A DNA stretch of 64,000 nucleotides from Sclerodactyla briareus (taxonomy: Eukaryota; Echinodermata; Holothuroidea; Dendrochirotida; Sclerodactylidae). Location of the stretch: contig JAODTK010005640.1 in NCBI GenBank assembly GCA_026419785.1, positions 124,001-188,000 on the forward strand. Reading direction: 5' to 3'. The stretch's first letter is position 1, and every line of letters begins with the position of its first letter. A program made the translations under genes and the position numbers. Positions 11,967 to 24,979 of the stretch are shown here, one piece after another. The notes beneath the pieces were generated by a model. It was not told the DNA's origin. It saw only the letters and a list, made by a program, of their open reading frames with translations, and made no database searches.

Positions 11967-12097
11967 AAATCGAATAAATATTGTATCTAATAGATTGTTT
12001 GACAACCGACGGCATGCAGACATGGGACGACATGAATTACAATCGAGGAACCAAACTTGTCTCTTTATTTGCTACCATTATTTTTTCTGGTTCGCAG

Positions 12098-12297
12098 ACA
12101 TTTTCATTTGGCCGGATGGTTCGCCGCTGGCCTATGACAGTTGGCGGGCGCGGGAACCGAACAACCTCAAGGGGAATGAAGACTGTGTGAAGACCAACCA
12201 CGTCCGTCTGGGGCTTTGGAACGATACGCCCTGTCTGGATAACAAGGTCCGGGTCGCCGTCTGTGAAAAACCAGCGGTCGGCGGCGGTATTTTCTAA
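12098..12297 (+). CDS. FREM1-like: FREM1-like gene, terminal exon with C-terminal half of the C-type lectin domain
   Basis: Acceptor TTCTGGTTCGCAG, phase 1 in, stop TAA at 12295-12297. The reading has FIWPDGSPLAYDSW, AREPNN with an EPN motif, EDCV, GLWNDTPC with the WND motif and VAVCEK with the final Cys. EPN plus WND are the Ca2+ site-2 ligands of mannose-type lectin domains, so Ca2+-dependent sugar binding is predicted, though not shown. The domain ends nine residues before the stop, as expected for a C-terminal domain. No frameshift is needed. Confidence 0.92.
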
Positions 12298-12362
12298 TAG
12301 AGAACACATCAACAACTTAGGGTGTCGGGTTGATGTTAGATTAATATCCGGGTAGCCTTTGG

Positions 12363-12368
12363 AATAAA
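12363..12368 (+). terminator. Poly(A) signal AATAAA of the FREM1-like gene
   Basis: Canonical AATAAA 66 nt after the lectin-exon stop codon. It supports 12297 as the true end of the coding sequence and places the transcript end near 12.39 kb. Confidence 0.7.
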
Positions 12369-12616
12369 TATGTTGACATCCACCACATCAGAAACGGGTC
12401 GGAGCTATTCTTGAATATATCAGTTTTATTTTAGCAATGGTGCATGTTATATTGTAACATATGTGAGGTATGCTATTCGTAAATGGCGCAAAGACGCAAA
12501 GCTGCGTGTACGAAGAAAATGGGTTGGCGGGCGGCTTGTATTGGCGAGTTGAGAGGGAATGGGGAGGTGGGAAAATCGAATGGTGATTATACCGAAGTAT
12601 GATGCAATCAGCAGTG

Positions 12617-12675
12617 GAATAGCTCAGGGGCGGACTAGCTCAGTCGGTAGAGATATTAGACTGCAAGATCAAACC
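12617..12675 (+). mobile_element. tRNA-derived SINE fragment (5' half)
   Basis: GCGGACTAGCTCAGTCGGTAGAG is a near-perfect tRNA 5' half with an RNA polymerase III A box, followed by ATTAGACTGCAAGATC, which looks like an anticodon arm of a tRNA-Cys type. No B box follows, so this is not an intact tRNA gene. A second partial AATAGCTCAG just upstream suggests a duplicated head. Confidence 0.6.
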
Positions 12676-13499
12676 CACTCACTCAAAGGGCAAGTGCTGA
12701 TGGGAGTATCGTAGCGAGAAATGAGACAAACGTGCAGTAGTCTATTGTGGGTGTGGAGGGAGAAGATGAGGCTATACAAAACGCCTATACACCTCGACAG
12801 TCTCATATCCAGGAATTTGTTTAAACTCTGATGAGTGGCGCTAGTAGACCGGCGATGGTCATAGCTGTCCGCATAACTTTTATGCAAGGAGGGGGTACTT
12901 CTCCTTGCAGCCTGCGACGTAGCGACATGCATGGTGCATTGGCGCATACCTGAGGCCAAACACTCACTCCCGTTTATTTCACATTTTCATCTGGTCGTAT
13001 GGGAGAACTTAGAGGATCGAGAGGGGATGACAGTCCTGCATTTTCAGGTAGCTTTAGATGCAATTTGGGGCACGTCACACCTACGTGTTCCCACGCCATG
13101 CGCCACCCACGTGTGAAAGTGGGACCCTGTGAGGTGACTCGTGAAGCGTAATGAGCGCTGTATGGGGCTGCCCTAATATGAAGTCTCCTGGAGGACACGA
13201 TGAAGTGACGTATCAAATGGTTCGTCGGATGTGAACAAGTCTGAAATGCGTGCGCTGTCTAGTACGGGTGTGACAATTAAGTCGCTAATGAACAGGAGTA
13301 ATATCTATGAAGCGCTCTGAGCATGTCTGCGACATTGAAAAAGCGCTATATATCGGGTATTTCGAATAGTATTAATATATAACGAAGCAGAATTAAGGAT
13401 GAGTTTTACTGTTGCGGAACCAAATCAGAACAAAAATGTTTTGTGAGTGCATGTCAATAACGAACGTTTTCGGAGATTTGAATCTCCCGTATAAACTCA
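12676..13499. other. No feature seen
   Basis: No gene, domain or clear repeat was recognised between the SINE fragment and the Penelope-like element. The 5' end of the Penelope-like element may extend into it. Confidence 0.4.
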
Positions 13500-14890
13500 T
13501 CTCAATTTGAAACTTCTCACATTTTTGTCAGTTGTGAACGATGTGGTTTCTTCGTTTACGAATATGTCTTTGAATGAGACTACATTGACACTGTTTCGTT
13601 TGTTTGTTGTGTTTGAGCATGACGTACACTCAGACTACTTGAAGGGAACTTTTAAGAGGTTGTTGAAAATACATCTGGGGGTATTTCCTTCATCGGGATA
13701 AACTATACTGCCAGATTGACGGGGTAACCATTGGAATTACCCCGGGACCAACTCTAATTTTTCCTGGCTCATTTAGAGAGTCCAGTCATGGCAAAAACAC
13801 AATTTTTCGCTCGCCTTATACTTGAGATATGTCGATGATATCTTTTGTGTTTTCAACTTCATTGAATGTGTTCAATTTTCCTTGGAATTTTTAATCAATT
13901 ACGCCCTATCCTGAAATTTATTCATGAGGTTGGTCCAAAATGCATTGCCTTTTTCTATAGTAAAAACGACATATCATTAGAGTGCAATGAGGCTTACGTT
14001 CTAAAGTTGATAGAAAACCTACTAACACTAATGTAATCCTTAATTTGAATGCAAAGAGTCGACGGAGGTTGAAGATTCTTCTGATCAATTGCCTTCTTAA
14101 CTGTGCTTTCGTTGTTTGCATAGCAAATGGTCTTCATTTCATGACTTTTCATTTCTACACAAAAACACTGAGATCTTCTCTCAAAATAGATGTCCTAATA
14201 AGATTTTCCTTATGAATGTTTCAATAGATTCATTAAAAAAAGCACAATCCAAGGGCGAAGAGAAGAATAATAACCTGGATTGCCGGTATTATTATTCCAT
14301 TCATTAGTCACGCTTCTGTGATTTTTAAGGAAAGCCTTGCTTGACCGACCATATCAATTTGAAAAGTGTTGTGTTGTTGTCGATCCTTCCAAAGGAGTGA
14401 TCACTTTTCTCTGAAAGACAGGACTCCAATGCGCTGAATGCTAAGATTGCTATTCTGTTGGGAGTCCTCGTGATGAAAACCAAGCTTACATTGATGGGTT
14501 GAAAGGACACTTGGCTATCAGGGGCAGGGCGCCACCATCAGCAGAACTGTTAGTGCTATGATTCATGATCACATCAGTAAGTGTGTATAGACGTGACTGC
14601 ATTGGTCACTTTTCATATTCTATCCAGTGATAACACGTCTTTGAAATCAAAAGAAAGAAGCTCTTTATATCAACAAACTCAAATCAAGTCTGAATGACCA
14701 GCTTAATCACTGATATGGATCTTCCTTTCTACTTGTGTATTTTGATGTATTCCGATGCTGTATTTTGATGCCACTGAAGACTCAGGTGATAGTCGCCATT
14801 TTGTATTCCATTACCCGAAGGGAGAGATGCGAATCTCCGAAACGGTCGTTAATAAACATGCACTTTCAAAAAATTCTGTTCTAACATGCA
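13500..14890 (+). mobile_element. Decayed Penelope-like retroelement (RT plus GIY-YIG endonuclease)
   Basis: Motifs of a Penelope-like element follow in the right order over several frames. Near 13534 is NDVVSSFTNMSLNET (RT block with FTN). Near 13706 is YCQIDGVTIG (Y.Q.DGVAMG). Near 13820 is RYVDDIFCVF (YxDD catalytic motif). Then come FNQLRPILKF, CSKWSSFHDF and FSQNRCPNKI, the thumb-like region. Near 14488-14520 is YIDG..GHLAIRGR, corresponding to the YIG..RHL.IR..EH of the GIY-YIG endonuclease. Near 14655-14700 is EALYINKLKSSLNDQL, the conserved tail. Many stops and frameshifts make the copy inactive. GIY-YIG presence argues for the endonuclease-positive Penelope class. Confidence 0.85.
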
Positions 14891-16349
14891 GTCTCCTATT
14901 TATATTTGGTCCTATAATTTATAACGCCTAAACACCCACTCCATTCGAACGAGCACTGCTTGTGTCAAATGTTGAAGAACAACTGCAGGCTTGGAAACTA
15001 TGGAGGCTATATCGTGGGGAAGGGGAAACTATATCTTTCGTGGTCCATCATGCAGGTAAGATCCCTATAGTGCAATAACTCATGACGTCACAGTTGAACA
15101 ACACAGGTAAGTATGTAATGTATTCCTTTGTTTCATTGCGTTGAATAAGTCAACATTCCAGATTGGGTCTGTTCACGTTCTCATATCAGAGTAACCCTCA
15201 TCACCTACCAACTCACTACAGAGATTCTCTCTCATAGACTAATTATTTCTCGGAGTGGAATTGATGTGTAAATTTCATCAGAAAACAAAGAATATATTTG
15301 CAGTATTGTGCAAGTATGAAATCATTTATTATTGCATGATAGAATGCTTTCCGAGAAGAAGCTAAGAAATTTGTATATTAGAACAGGAGACTCAATTATC
15401 AGTATACCTATATAGATCCTTACTTCCACCGATATTAATTGTTGACAGACTGAGCTACTCCCTCTACCCGTCTGTATACAGTACTGATACGGTACATGTT
15501 CGATAATATATAATAAAAGTGGAGCAGGAATAATTGGGATATGGGGGCCCTAGCAGATACGCCTAATCGACAGGTCTACACTCGTAAAATGGGCCTACAA
15601 ATGCCAAATTTATAGCGACAAATACATATATTCAGGCTATCAGATTCAACTGTGCTGATGCTCTTGGTCGTAACACGAACTGACATTTTAATTGACAGAA
15701 CCTCCTACTAGAGCTACATGATTTGAAGTGAATAAGATGCATACAGTTCTGACTTTGAGAAGACTTCTAGCACATGTACCAGGATCGTCCTAACAACATA
15801 ACTTCTGATATAGGTTATATTCCATGAGGCTTTTTAAACAGATCTTCATTGGGCTGCCGACATATCGTGGGCTAAATGAACAACGTTGGTTGCCATGGTG
15901 TGGTGAAGCTTACCTTGTTAATCCATTGGGCGTTTCTCATGGCAGTCTTGGCCCTGCTTCTTTCCCTGGCCTACTTCCATGAATGATGTAGTTAATGATG
16001 TTTTTCACAGTCAAATCTTCGATTATTCGCTTAATCACGACTGTGTTTCAAGTTATTGGATAGGCCCGCACCTATACTAGCAGTTCTGGTTGATTGAATG
16101 TCACAGGCAATTCACTAATGACATTACTAACCTGCCTTATTAGCAACTTCGGCAACATAATGACTATTTCTAGAGAAAGTATGCGTTAATCGAACCGTAT
16201 CCAATACCTTGGTGTCAACATTTCCGGACTTACTGTTTAGGGGAGCCTATCCAAGGATTTGCAACAAGGGGAATTATGCTTCTGGGTATTCTGACTATTC
16301 TCCGTAGAAACTTTTGTCTAAGAGTTGAACTGGCTTCCCCGGTACGCAC
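14891..16349. other. No feature seen
   Basis: AT-rich, no open frame with domain content and no obvious repeat. Confidence 0.5.
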
Positions 16350-19300
16350 TCAAAATTTCAGATTGGGGGGGGGGGGGGCGAAATTGTGGTATCAAAGCGA
16401 AGCGTCACCATTCGTTGGCGCGGAGCGCCTCTTGGAATATGGGGGAAATGAGACGCCCTCCCCCCTCAAACGGCCGGAATTCGCCCCCGTCCCAGGCTTC
16501 GCGCAAGCGACACCTGGTTATGGCATCTCAGCATTTTCTTAATTGGAAACCCTTCTCTTGGACAATACTGGCAGAAACTGTGTCCGAAATTGTATTATAA
16601 GTATTATAATAGTACAGTTGGATGCAGTGGCTTAGATTTGTTTGCAGCTTTGGCAAGTTCCATATTAGCCCTTAATATCGCAAGTTACATTGTCCATCAT
16701 CCATGGCAAGCTATATTTCCAAAACTCCGTAATTTCGAATCCTATTGCATCGCACTGATTCCCTAAACCGCGACAACAAAAAACATCGTCGTCAATATCA
16801 CGGACGGCGATTTATGTTTAAATATTGAGGACGATGTGGTTAGTACCATCTAAGTCGAGCGCCACAATAGGTTGGCGAGTAGCATTAAAGAAAAGTTTTC
16901 GTCTACAAACCCCCCAGATTGCAGGACTGCACGCTTCTCGGGCCTTATGGCAGTTAGCAACACCACTGAAATTAACAAGAAATTTCCAAAAATCGATCAA
17001 TGTTCATTCCTTACAATTCTCTATCGTCGCCTTCATACCCACCCACCCTTCTAATTTTTAGAGGATATTTTCCGCTGTCCATAGCAGACCCTTTCAGTTG
17101 GGTTATGAGGTTTCATGCTGAGAATTTTTGCTTGAACATCACTATCGTGGGAAAGACGTGCATTTTTCTGGCCTTTGTGAAAAAAGATCAGTCGAGCCAG
17201 TCAACAGAAAATGTTGTCATTTTTCAGATTTGTTTCCGTTGATGTCTTATTTTTTCTTCAAATTTTACAATGTCTCAGATTTGTTTTGCCACGCTAAACC
17301 GCGCCTATTTGTAGTGCGAAACGTCAATCAGGTACTGTAAACCATCATTCTGATGTGCCACGATCCCCTGCCCAGTTGTTTTTTTTCGGCATATTGGCTT
17401 CATTAACTAGACATGTGCAGGCAGGTAAATATATCCTGCATCTTTATCCCTGACAGAAAATGGCATTTATGGGGACCCCTCGTTAGAGAAGTTATAAAAA
17501 ACGCATAAATTATGCAATTCGACCTCTCGACGTGACTGCCATGAATGTTCTTCATGTTGTTTGGGATTTACAACAGTTCACATCCACCAAGTTTTCGTTC
17601 AAATCCGACGAAGACGATTTTTAACCAGAAATACTGCTCAGTTTCGGGACCAACTTTTTCGCCCACCACCGAGGTCCCCGTGTAAATCGGACTAACTCTG
17701 TATTTTTCGTGTGAAACCCGCAAAGTAGAGGGCAGCAGACATTCAGTAAAGCCCACTTTCGAACTCATCCGAATTCACTAGGACGGACAATGTACGAGTT
17801 CGTGTCAATCGGATTAAAAGTGTTGGCGAGTATGAGCGAGTCAGATGGCAAAGCCATTTGTGTTATAAACAATAAGGGATGAGTGGACTGAATTCTAGGC
17901 AATGGTTATGTACGGGAGTTAGTAAAATGCCAGTTGGATTCCAGCATGGGGGAGGCAGCATAATATTGACCACAAACCGATTTCCCCTTGTGGCCTTTCC
18001 ATATGTTCACCGTATATTGATGACACGTATGGGAAGAGCAAATTTGGTAAGAAGTATTATGCATGGGCCACTATATTTAAAGATGGTAACGGAAACGTCA
18101 GAGTTAAACAGGCGCGCAGCGCGGAATTTCAGCATTTTTGGCACCCTCAATATGAATTTGAGTAATCTGATTGAAATATGTGATAGGCCCTTTGTGTTAT
18201 GGCCTGTACTGTACCTTTGTTGCTACAATCATTTTATTGAATTATGGTTGGGAGATGCCTCGTTCCCGTATGCCTGGGAATTATTGGGGGGGGGGGATAT
18301 GAATCACATAGGCCATTCTCCAACATCAAATATTGGGGGGAGTTGTTTCCCCATCCACCCCCCGCCCCCCTCCCTCTGCCGCGATCTACGCCCTATGGTG
18401 GATGACATGATGTAACCTTACTACTATACGGTACTACATAGCGGTTTGCTAGAGCCTTCCGTAGAAACACGTTTAAATGCAGGACTGAATATCGGTAGTA
18501 TTCATTGTACAAGTTCCATGTCATTCTGTCAACAATGGGACACGGCATGACAGCTAGCTGTAAATCGTTGCGATGGCCGTTGTCAGCACACCATGGATGG
18601 TGGTCAAAATTGGGCAGTGAAATGGGGCCGGTCATGAACATTGGGGGACTTCCTCATGTTTCCGCTAATGTCTTTGATAAGAAATAAAAAACGGAATCGC
18701 TGGGTGCGCCAGTCACCCTTTGATATTACCTCATGCAGTTCGGGAATGTGCCACAGGATGTGCTTTAACAGTATTCACAGATTGGACACATGGATCATGT
18801 AGGTGTCCATGAGCTCCTATGGGAGAAACTCAAATCTCTAAAGCCTCCCGATGTATATTACTCCCCGTTCGTAAGGTATAGTAAACATGTATGGGACGGC
18901 TAGATTTTCTGTGGTCGTCCGACTGGTGATTCTCAGTCAATGACCGGCATCCTAATATTTAAAACGTGCTTTTAAAGTGACTAGAAGACACGGGCCCACG
19001 GCCACCAAAAATAAGAAAACAGTGGCAGCGCCAAACACAACGCAGTCAAATAAAACGAAGCCTGAAAGTAAAGACCCAAAACAACACGCTATAGGAGGAA
19101 AGACCATGGGGCGTCGTCGATCCGTTTGAAAAGTGGGGGGGACACATCGAATGCAAATGACCAACTCAGCGGAGCGCCACCAGGTTGGCAGCGAAGCTTA
19201 ATTTTAGCTTTTCATACCCTCAAGATCACCGGAGACGGCACTTGCCAGACTCGATAGCACCAGGCATAACTGTGTGATTTGGAGTAAGCGAGACGGACAA

Positions 19301-22300
19301 AAAAGTGTCATTGTGCATATTGAGATGATTACCGACATATCACACTTGTTATTTTTTATTACCTTTTCTACTCTGGCTTCATTGGCGTGGGATCCAGGGG
19401 TCTGCCACCGGTCCTGGGGGGATCGAAGGGAAAAGCCATAGGCGTACTGGACCTTCACTTGGGAAGCAGTGATATTTGGCCGAATTTTACAAGTCAGTCT
19501 TCGAACGAAAAACTACCAGCGCGCGAAGCGCGCGAATTTTTGTGCATGTTTTCGGGGCATTTTATCGAAAAGTACGCAGAAATTAGGCATTTTTTCACTT
19601 TGCCTTGCCTTGCTGCCTTTCCAATTTTTCCAGATTTTTCCGCCCGAATTTTTCATCTCAGACAATGGGGGGGGGGAAGGCCTCTCCCAACTCGGCTTCT
19701 GAAATTATTCGGTGAACAAAATGATTCGAGCATTACATCGCATAATCATCAACGCGGGGTAGAAAACCCATGAAATTTTATGCCTTTTTGGCCATTCGAT
19801 TTCAAATTCGAGCACTCGGTAATGACACTGGGTATGGGTAATCCTTCCGACTCGGCCCTGTGGGGTCCAGATCTCATCTGGGGGTCCGCACCTGAATTAG
19901 TGGACTTAAGACAATTTACAACGGGATTTTAATTATCGGTAATTGAATCAGTTTGACGATCATCACATTTATGGCCTCACTGTGAACCACCGCACCCCAC
20001 TATAAGAAAATGACCAGTGCACTTTGAACGTTCACGGTTCAGTAATTGGGGCGAACAACTTACCCAGCCCTTGACAGTTAGTGGATTTCATGCAGTTTAT
20101 ATTCCAACTTATATCGTACTGATGCCGGAAAATTCGGCCAAAATCCATAATTAATTTTTTTTTTCATTTTTACTTTGCCCAAATTTCTTCCATTATTTTT
20201 CCTAATTTGGTATTTTTCGTTTCGTGTTTTCACGCATCTAATTATCCTGCAACCCGCCCTACAACAGTCCTCATTATTATGACGGATTTGCCTAAGGGTT
20301 TCTGTACGCATCCGTGATTATTTAACATCTTATAGTTGGGCATAGATTACAATATCACCTACTTTGGGGTTGGCAAAATGCATGGAATAAATGTTGCCAA
20401 TTAAGCAATATACGGTTCAATATCTGCCTATAAGGACTATTCCCTCCAAGGCGCAGTCTTTGTGGGGTTCATGACCCCCAACATTTTTGGAGTCCTCCGT
20501 ACATATGTGTTTTCACTCTTGACCACCTGGAACCCTCAACTTTCCGCCAGGAGAATTGCGCCCATGACTATTCGCAAGCCAGTGCAGCATGTTTGAGCAC
20601 ATCAGTGAACATTTGGTCCTCATAGCTTCGTAGGCGCGTACGGCGAATAAACTTCAATTCGAAGAGGAGAAAAATGCTGATGAGCTTATGAGACTTAAGG
20701 GCACCTTCCTGAATTTTTTTTGCAGACATGTTTTGGGCCTAAACAATTAAAAAAACAACCCCTCGCGCAAGCGCGGGAAATTTTTGATTCTCCCGACGGT
20801 GATTGAAATGAATTAAGCCAGTCAGCAGACATTCTGGGTATTTCCTTCACTTTGCCTTGCTCGGTGTCCAGATTTCCCCCGAATTATTGTCAATTTTTCT
20901 CCGAATTTCATCTCAGAATAACTTTGCGCTCTTCAAAAGAGCTGTAACACTTGGTAAGTCCGGCCAGAGTCAAAGCAGTTTGGATTTACAATTATGAATT
21001 GTGAACAAAATATAATGTAGCCTATTCTGTGTCCCGAGTGGGGCTACCCAAATTGATTCATTGTTTGAAGGTATATTTTTTCGCCCTGCGCAATTAGTAA
21101 GTGCCATGTGATTAATTCCTGTTTGCAGAAAAGAAAGGAAAACTTAGAATCGGTCACTCTGAGTCTAGATTATGTTTCACTCTGTCGGCAGCAGTGACGT
21201 AAGACATTTCGACTAGGCAAGAGGCGCTAAACATTTCATAGAGCACTGTGGATGGTCCTCAGGCAGTCAGGGTTTACCCGTCCCCTTGAAAAGTTTTGGC
21301 TTCAGGTGAAATTCCTGCAGCTCTAAATGTGATATTTTTTGTGCGAAAATTTGCTGTTTCCACAAGGGGGGGGCAGTAGTTCTCTTCTTTTGTTATTGGC
21401 CTGACTCCTACCTTCATGGGACCCCCTTAGTTTTGGGGTCTAGGAAAAGGGTCTGGAAGTCAGACCGGTTGCCCATTCTAGAGAATCCAGTTATAATAAT
21501 TTTTCGTTTTGCCTCGTAGACTCGTCCCCGTTCCTTTCGACGGAAATTTTTGACTAATATCGTAAAAGTTGTTCGAATTCTTTTTTGCACTGAATTGATT
21601 TGCTGCTACAATTTCGCACAGTTTCCGGGTATAGTCGATGATTTGAAAATGCTTCTCATCTTTGCCCTAGAATTAGAAATTTCTTGCCCGGGTTTTTGAA
21701 AATAACATTTTGATTCTATATAGCGCAATTACAATGTAGGGAAATCTCGACGCGCTCCCACACACTTGTTTGTGACACCGTTTCGGATCATGGGCCACGG
21801 ACTGTTTTTGTTAAAATTGAAGTGCAACATATATATTGTTCAAAGGGAGTGCAGCGTCACGATGCCTTCAGCTGGCTAGAAATGCGATGTATAGGAAGCA
21901 ATTTTGCTAAAATTAGTCCCAGAATTACAAAAGTGCACTCAAAAGATTTTTCACGGACTTCATAGCTACCTCGTGCAGGTGGTCCTACAGTACTGACAGC
22001 GAAACACTCAGAATACCGAAACGGACGAAGTTGTTGCATATTTCTGGACATACGATAAAATAGCAACGTCCAACTGTCAAGATTGCCACATTTTTCTCAA
22101 TCATCGGGCTTTGACACATCTGCTGACATTGTTGGGCCATTCATCCACTTTGGAAGGTTTGTAAGCCTGAATTGTGCCTATTCTTTGCCCAAGCGGGTGT
22201 CATCGATCTGAAAACTTGCTTTTACTTCCATAATGTCTGGAGCAGTGGAATCCTCATCCGCCCTCGTATGCCAACGCCGCTTGTGTTATAATCAGGACAT

Positions 22301-22625
22301 CTTATTGTGAGTCTACCTTTGTTAAAAAAACAAATAGAAATAGTCTCACTTATGTTTCTGATGAGAAAAGAAAGAATAACCTTCGAATGCATCGCTCAGA
22401 CACTATAGAAGCAACAGTTACATGTCGTCTGCGCGCGCCAACGCGCGGAAATTTTGGACAATCGGTTTCGGAATAGACCACTGTGGTCTTTGTGTGTTTT
22501 CTGCCATATTTTTCAGCCCACACAGACATTAACGGATACGTGTGGAAAACGGACATTACTTCGTCTTCAGCGAGGGATCAAAAAGTGGGGGGGGAGGGGG
22601 CTTCGACGCCCCATGGGAACAGACA
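16350..22625. repeat. Gene-poor segment with dispersed GCGCG-palindrome repeat copies
   Basis: Several places carry a short GC palindrome followed by GGAAATTTT or GAATTTTT: 16420-16510, 18110-18130, 19519-19545, 20764-20790 and 22430-22460. Copies at about 19515-19680 and 20760-20930 also share downstream text (TTCACTTTGCCTTGC, CCAGATTT, CCGAATTT, TTTCATCTCAGA), so they belong to one dispersed family. G runs lie at 16366-16378, 18290-18298, 19666-19675 and 22585-22600. No gene could be supported in this segment. Confidence 0.6.
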
Positions 22626-24979
22626 TTGCCGCACACTAAAAGGAGAAGGCAAATACTAAAAAAACCAAAAGAATATAAACGAACTCGTTCTGATCGATAT
22701 GCCCAATGCCAGTCCTGTAAAAGAATACTCACAGTGCGCAGAGGGATTATGTGATGAGGAGAGGAAATCAAATGGAAGAAAGATAAATGTCGCCCCCACT
22801 TTTTGAACATCGTGCTGTCAGTCTGGAGTTCTGGAATTAATTTTTCATGGGAAACGAGACATTGATTCCTGTGAACATTCACATTGGGGATTTTGAACTT
22901 CAACAACGACGTTGCCAGTAAATGGCATGTCTGGAACTAGTTTTTCTTCTTCAAATATATTCAAATCCTGTAATTAATTTGACGGTGGGTGGCGAATAAT
23001 CTGGCAAACCAAAAAAAAGTTTTAATATCGCGGAACTGGTATATACTATTGACAGAATGTAGAACTTTGATATGAAGTATTAAACGTGAGTTTCGGGGGA
23101 AGCAATCACCTTGTCCAGATACCATACCTGGCGGAGGTTTGTTCCCTGAGTAATGTCGGATAGACAGACTCTAACCTACTACTACTAACTAACGTGAGTC
23201 AGACTACAACTTTACAAGGTGAGTATTGTTTTTGTCGCCCAAGGTTTACTCGATCATGGAATCGCCGTTAGTAGTCCAGTGCGTGTACACAGTGGCCTAG
23301 TCTTTCATCAACCTCTATTTCCCTACAGAAGTCGCCCGTTTCGGCATTTGATTGAGATGTTATGTTAATTCTGTAGCTAGTTCCCAAATCGGAACCTCAA
23401 TACTTACTTCGTTTATGTGAATAAGTGTAACCCACTGACGGCCGAAAAAGCAGTCGCCCGCTCGCCAAATGCGGGTGTAAACTGCTGCGGGCGAGTGCAA
23501 ATCTTACTGTTCGCAAGTAAGCAAAGCCCGTTTGGCGAGTGAAGTAAATTTTGCCTGACGAAACATCGGTGCGTTCAGGTTTGAGCAGGGGTCGCGTAAG
23601 ATTTAAACCGCGAAAAAGAGAAGATATAATAAAAATTGTGTTCCAAATCAATCAATATTTTTGAAAGATTGTTAAAAAGCAAGTCAATTTCCACTAATTC
23701 CACAAAACAAAACCAACCAAAATAACCAAGATATGCTTCAATCATTACATACAATTCACGAACAGTAAGTAGCGCCTACATTCCAGCTATGTATGCCACG
23801 TTCACTTCGTAGCGCAAAGTTGGCTCGCGATAGTAATTATTTACTGTGCTGTTTATATCTAATACAACTCGGTGTTCCGTTGTTGACAATGATCATACAC
23901 ACTATGTACCAGTTGCAATTGGATTTTATTCAGCAGCAGGGCCATGGGAAAACAACGGTCACTACCATTATGTAAACATCGTAGTTCTTCACGTTGATAT
24001 TCGCACACATGTACACAGTAGTAGGATATTATAAACATGGGTTGGTAGCAGATCACTGAAAATAACGTTTGAAACAACAATCTGATTTCTTCCAAGAAAT
24101 GTTAAATGATGAAACAACATTACATTGGTAAATGTCAATACTTTTCACGAAAGTTTCAAGCAAATTTTTCGCGATGTGTCTTCAGATGGTGGTGGATTCA
24201 AAGGTTCTAGGCTAAACTGGGTCCCCTGTATAAAGTGATAAAATTCAATAGCTTAGTAAATTCAACAGCTTAGGCAAGGTTTAGCTTGTTGACAGAAAAT
24301 TAGGACCCCTGTCTTGATACTCTTTTACGGAAAAAATAGTGCCCTAAGAGAACCTAATTATGGATACAAGAAAAGTCCTGATACCAGATGGACTTCGGTG
24401 GGATAGGATAAACTTTTACGGTGATGCCGGCTCTGTGAAAGTCCTTGGTCTCATTTCACGTCGGAGCAATACTTTATATTGAACCTACTGTAAAAGTACA
24501 CAAGTTGACCCACCTGCGTTGAAAAACTTCAGTATAACGGAGCTATTAGCCAACCATGCATCAGAGATATTTGATATGTGTTTATAAATCGACTATAAGC
24601 TTTAAGCGAGTACAGTAGGCAATTAGGTGGACAATGGTAAATATTTCTGTTCTTGTGCAGGGGATGAGTGAAAATAGTCTGTGGGGCGCGACCAAAAATG
24701 GAGGATCACTAGCCCGTTGGCGAGTGGAAAAAAAAAAAAAAAGTTAGGAGGAAAGCCCGCTGAACACAGTAGCTATGTGGATATTGGTACAAAACTGTGG
24801 AGGGCTATCCTAAGGCTTTTGAGGTGATATACTCACGTTTTGTAGCGTGGTTGTGGCGTTTTTAAATTTATGCACAGGTAAAAGTATTCATGAAACTATT
24901 TCAAGCTACCCTGCCGACTGGAAGAAAAACGGTGGTAATGTCAATCTCCAAAAAGTGTGATACAACAATGTCTAAAGGA
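22626..24979. other. No supported gene
   Basis: Two similar AT/GC-mixed words around GCCCGTTTGGCGAGTG (23530) and GCCCGTTGGCGAGTGG (24712, followed by A15) suggest a second dispersed repeat. The 5' part of the LINE that starts at about 24980 may reach into the end of this stretch. Confidence 0.4.

Noticed and set aside
11637-12033. Long frames of Thr/His or Val/Cys/Tyr on both strands
   Set aside because: They are translations of the CA/CATA microsatellite inside an intron of the FREM1-like gene.
12629-12672. Functional tRNA-Cys gene
   Set aside because: Only the 5' half is present; no T arm or B box follows, so it is a SINE fragment.
16276-16600. Two overlapping plus-strand frames of about 90 codons
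   Set aside because: They run through a G tract and a dispersed GC-palindrome repeat; no domain.
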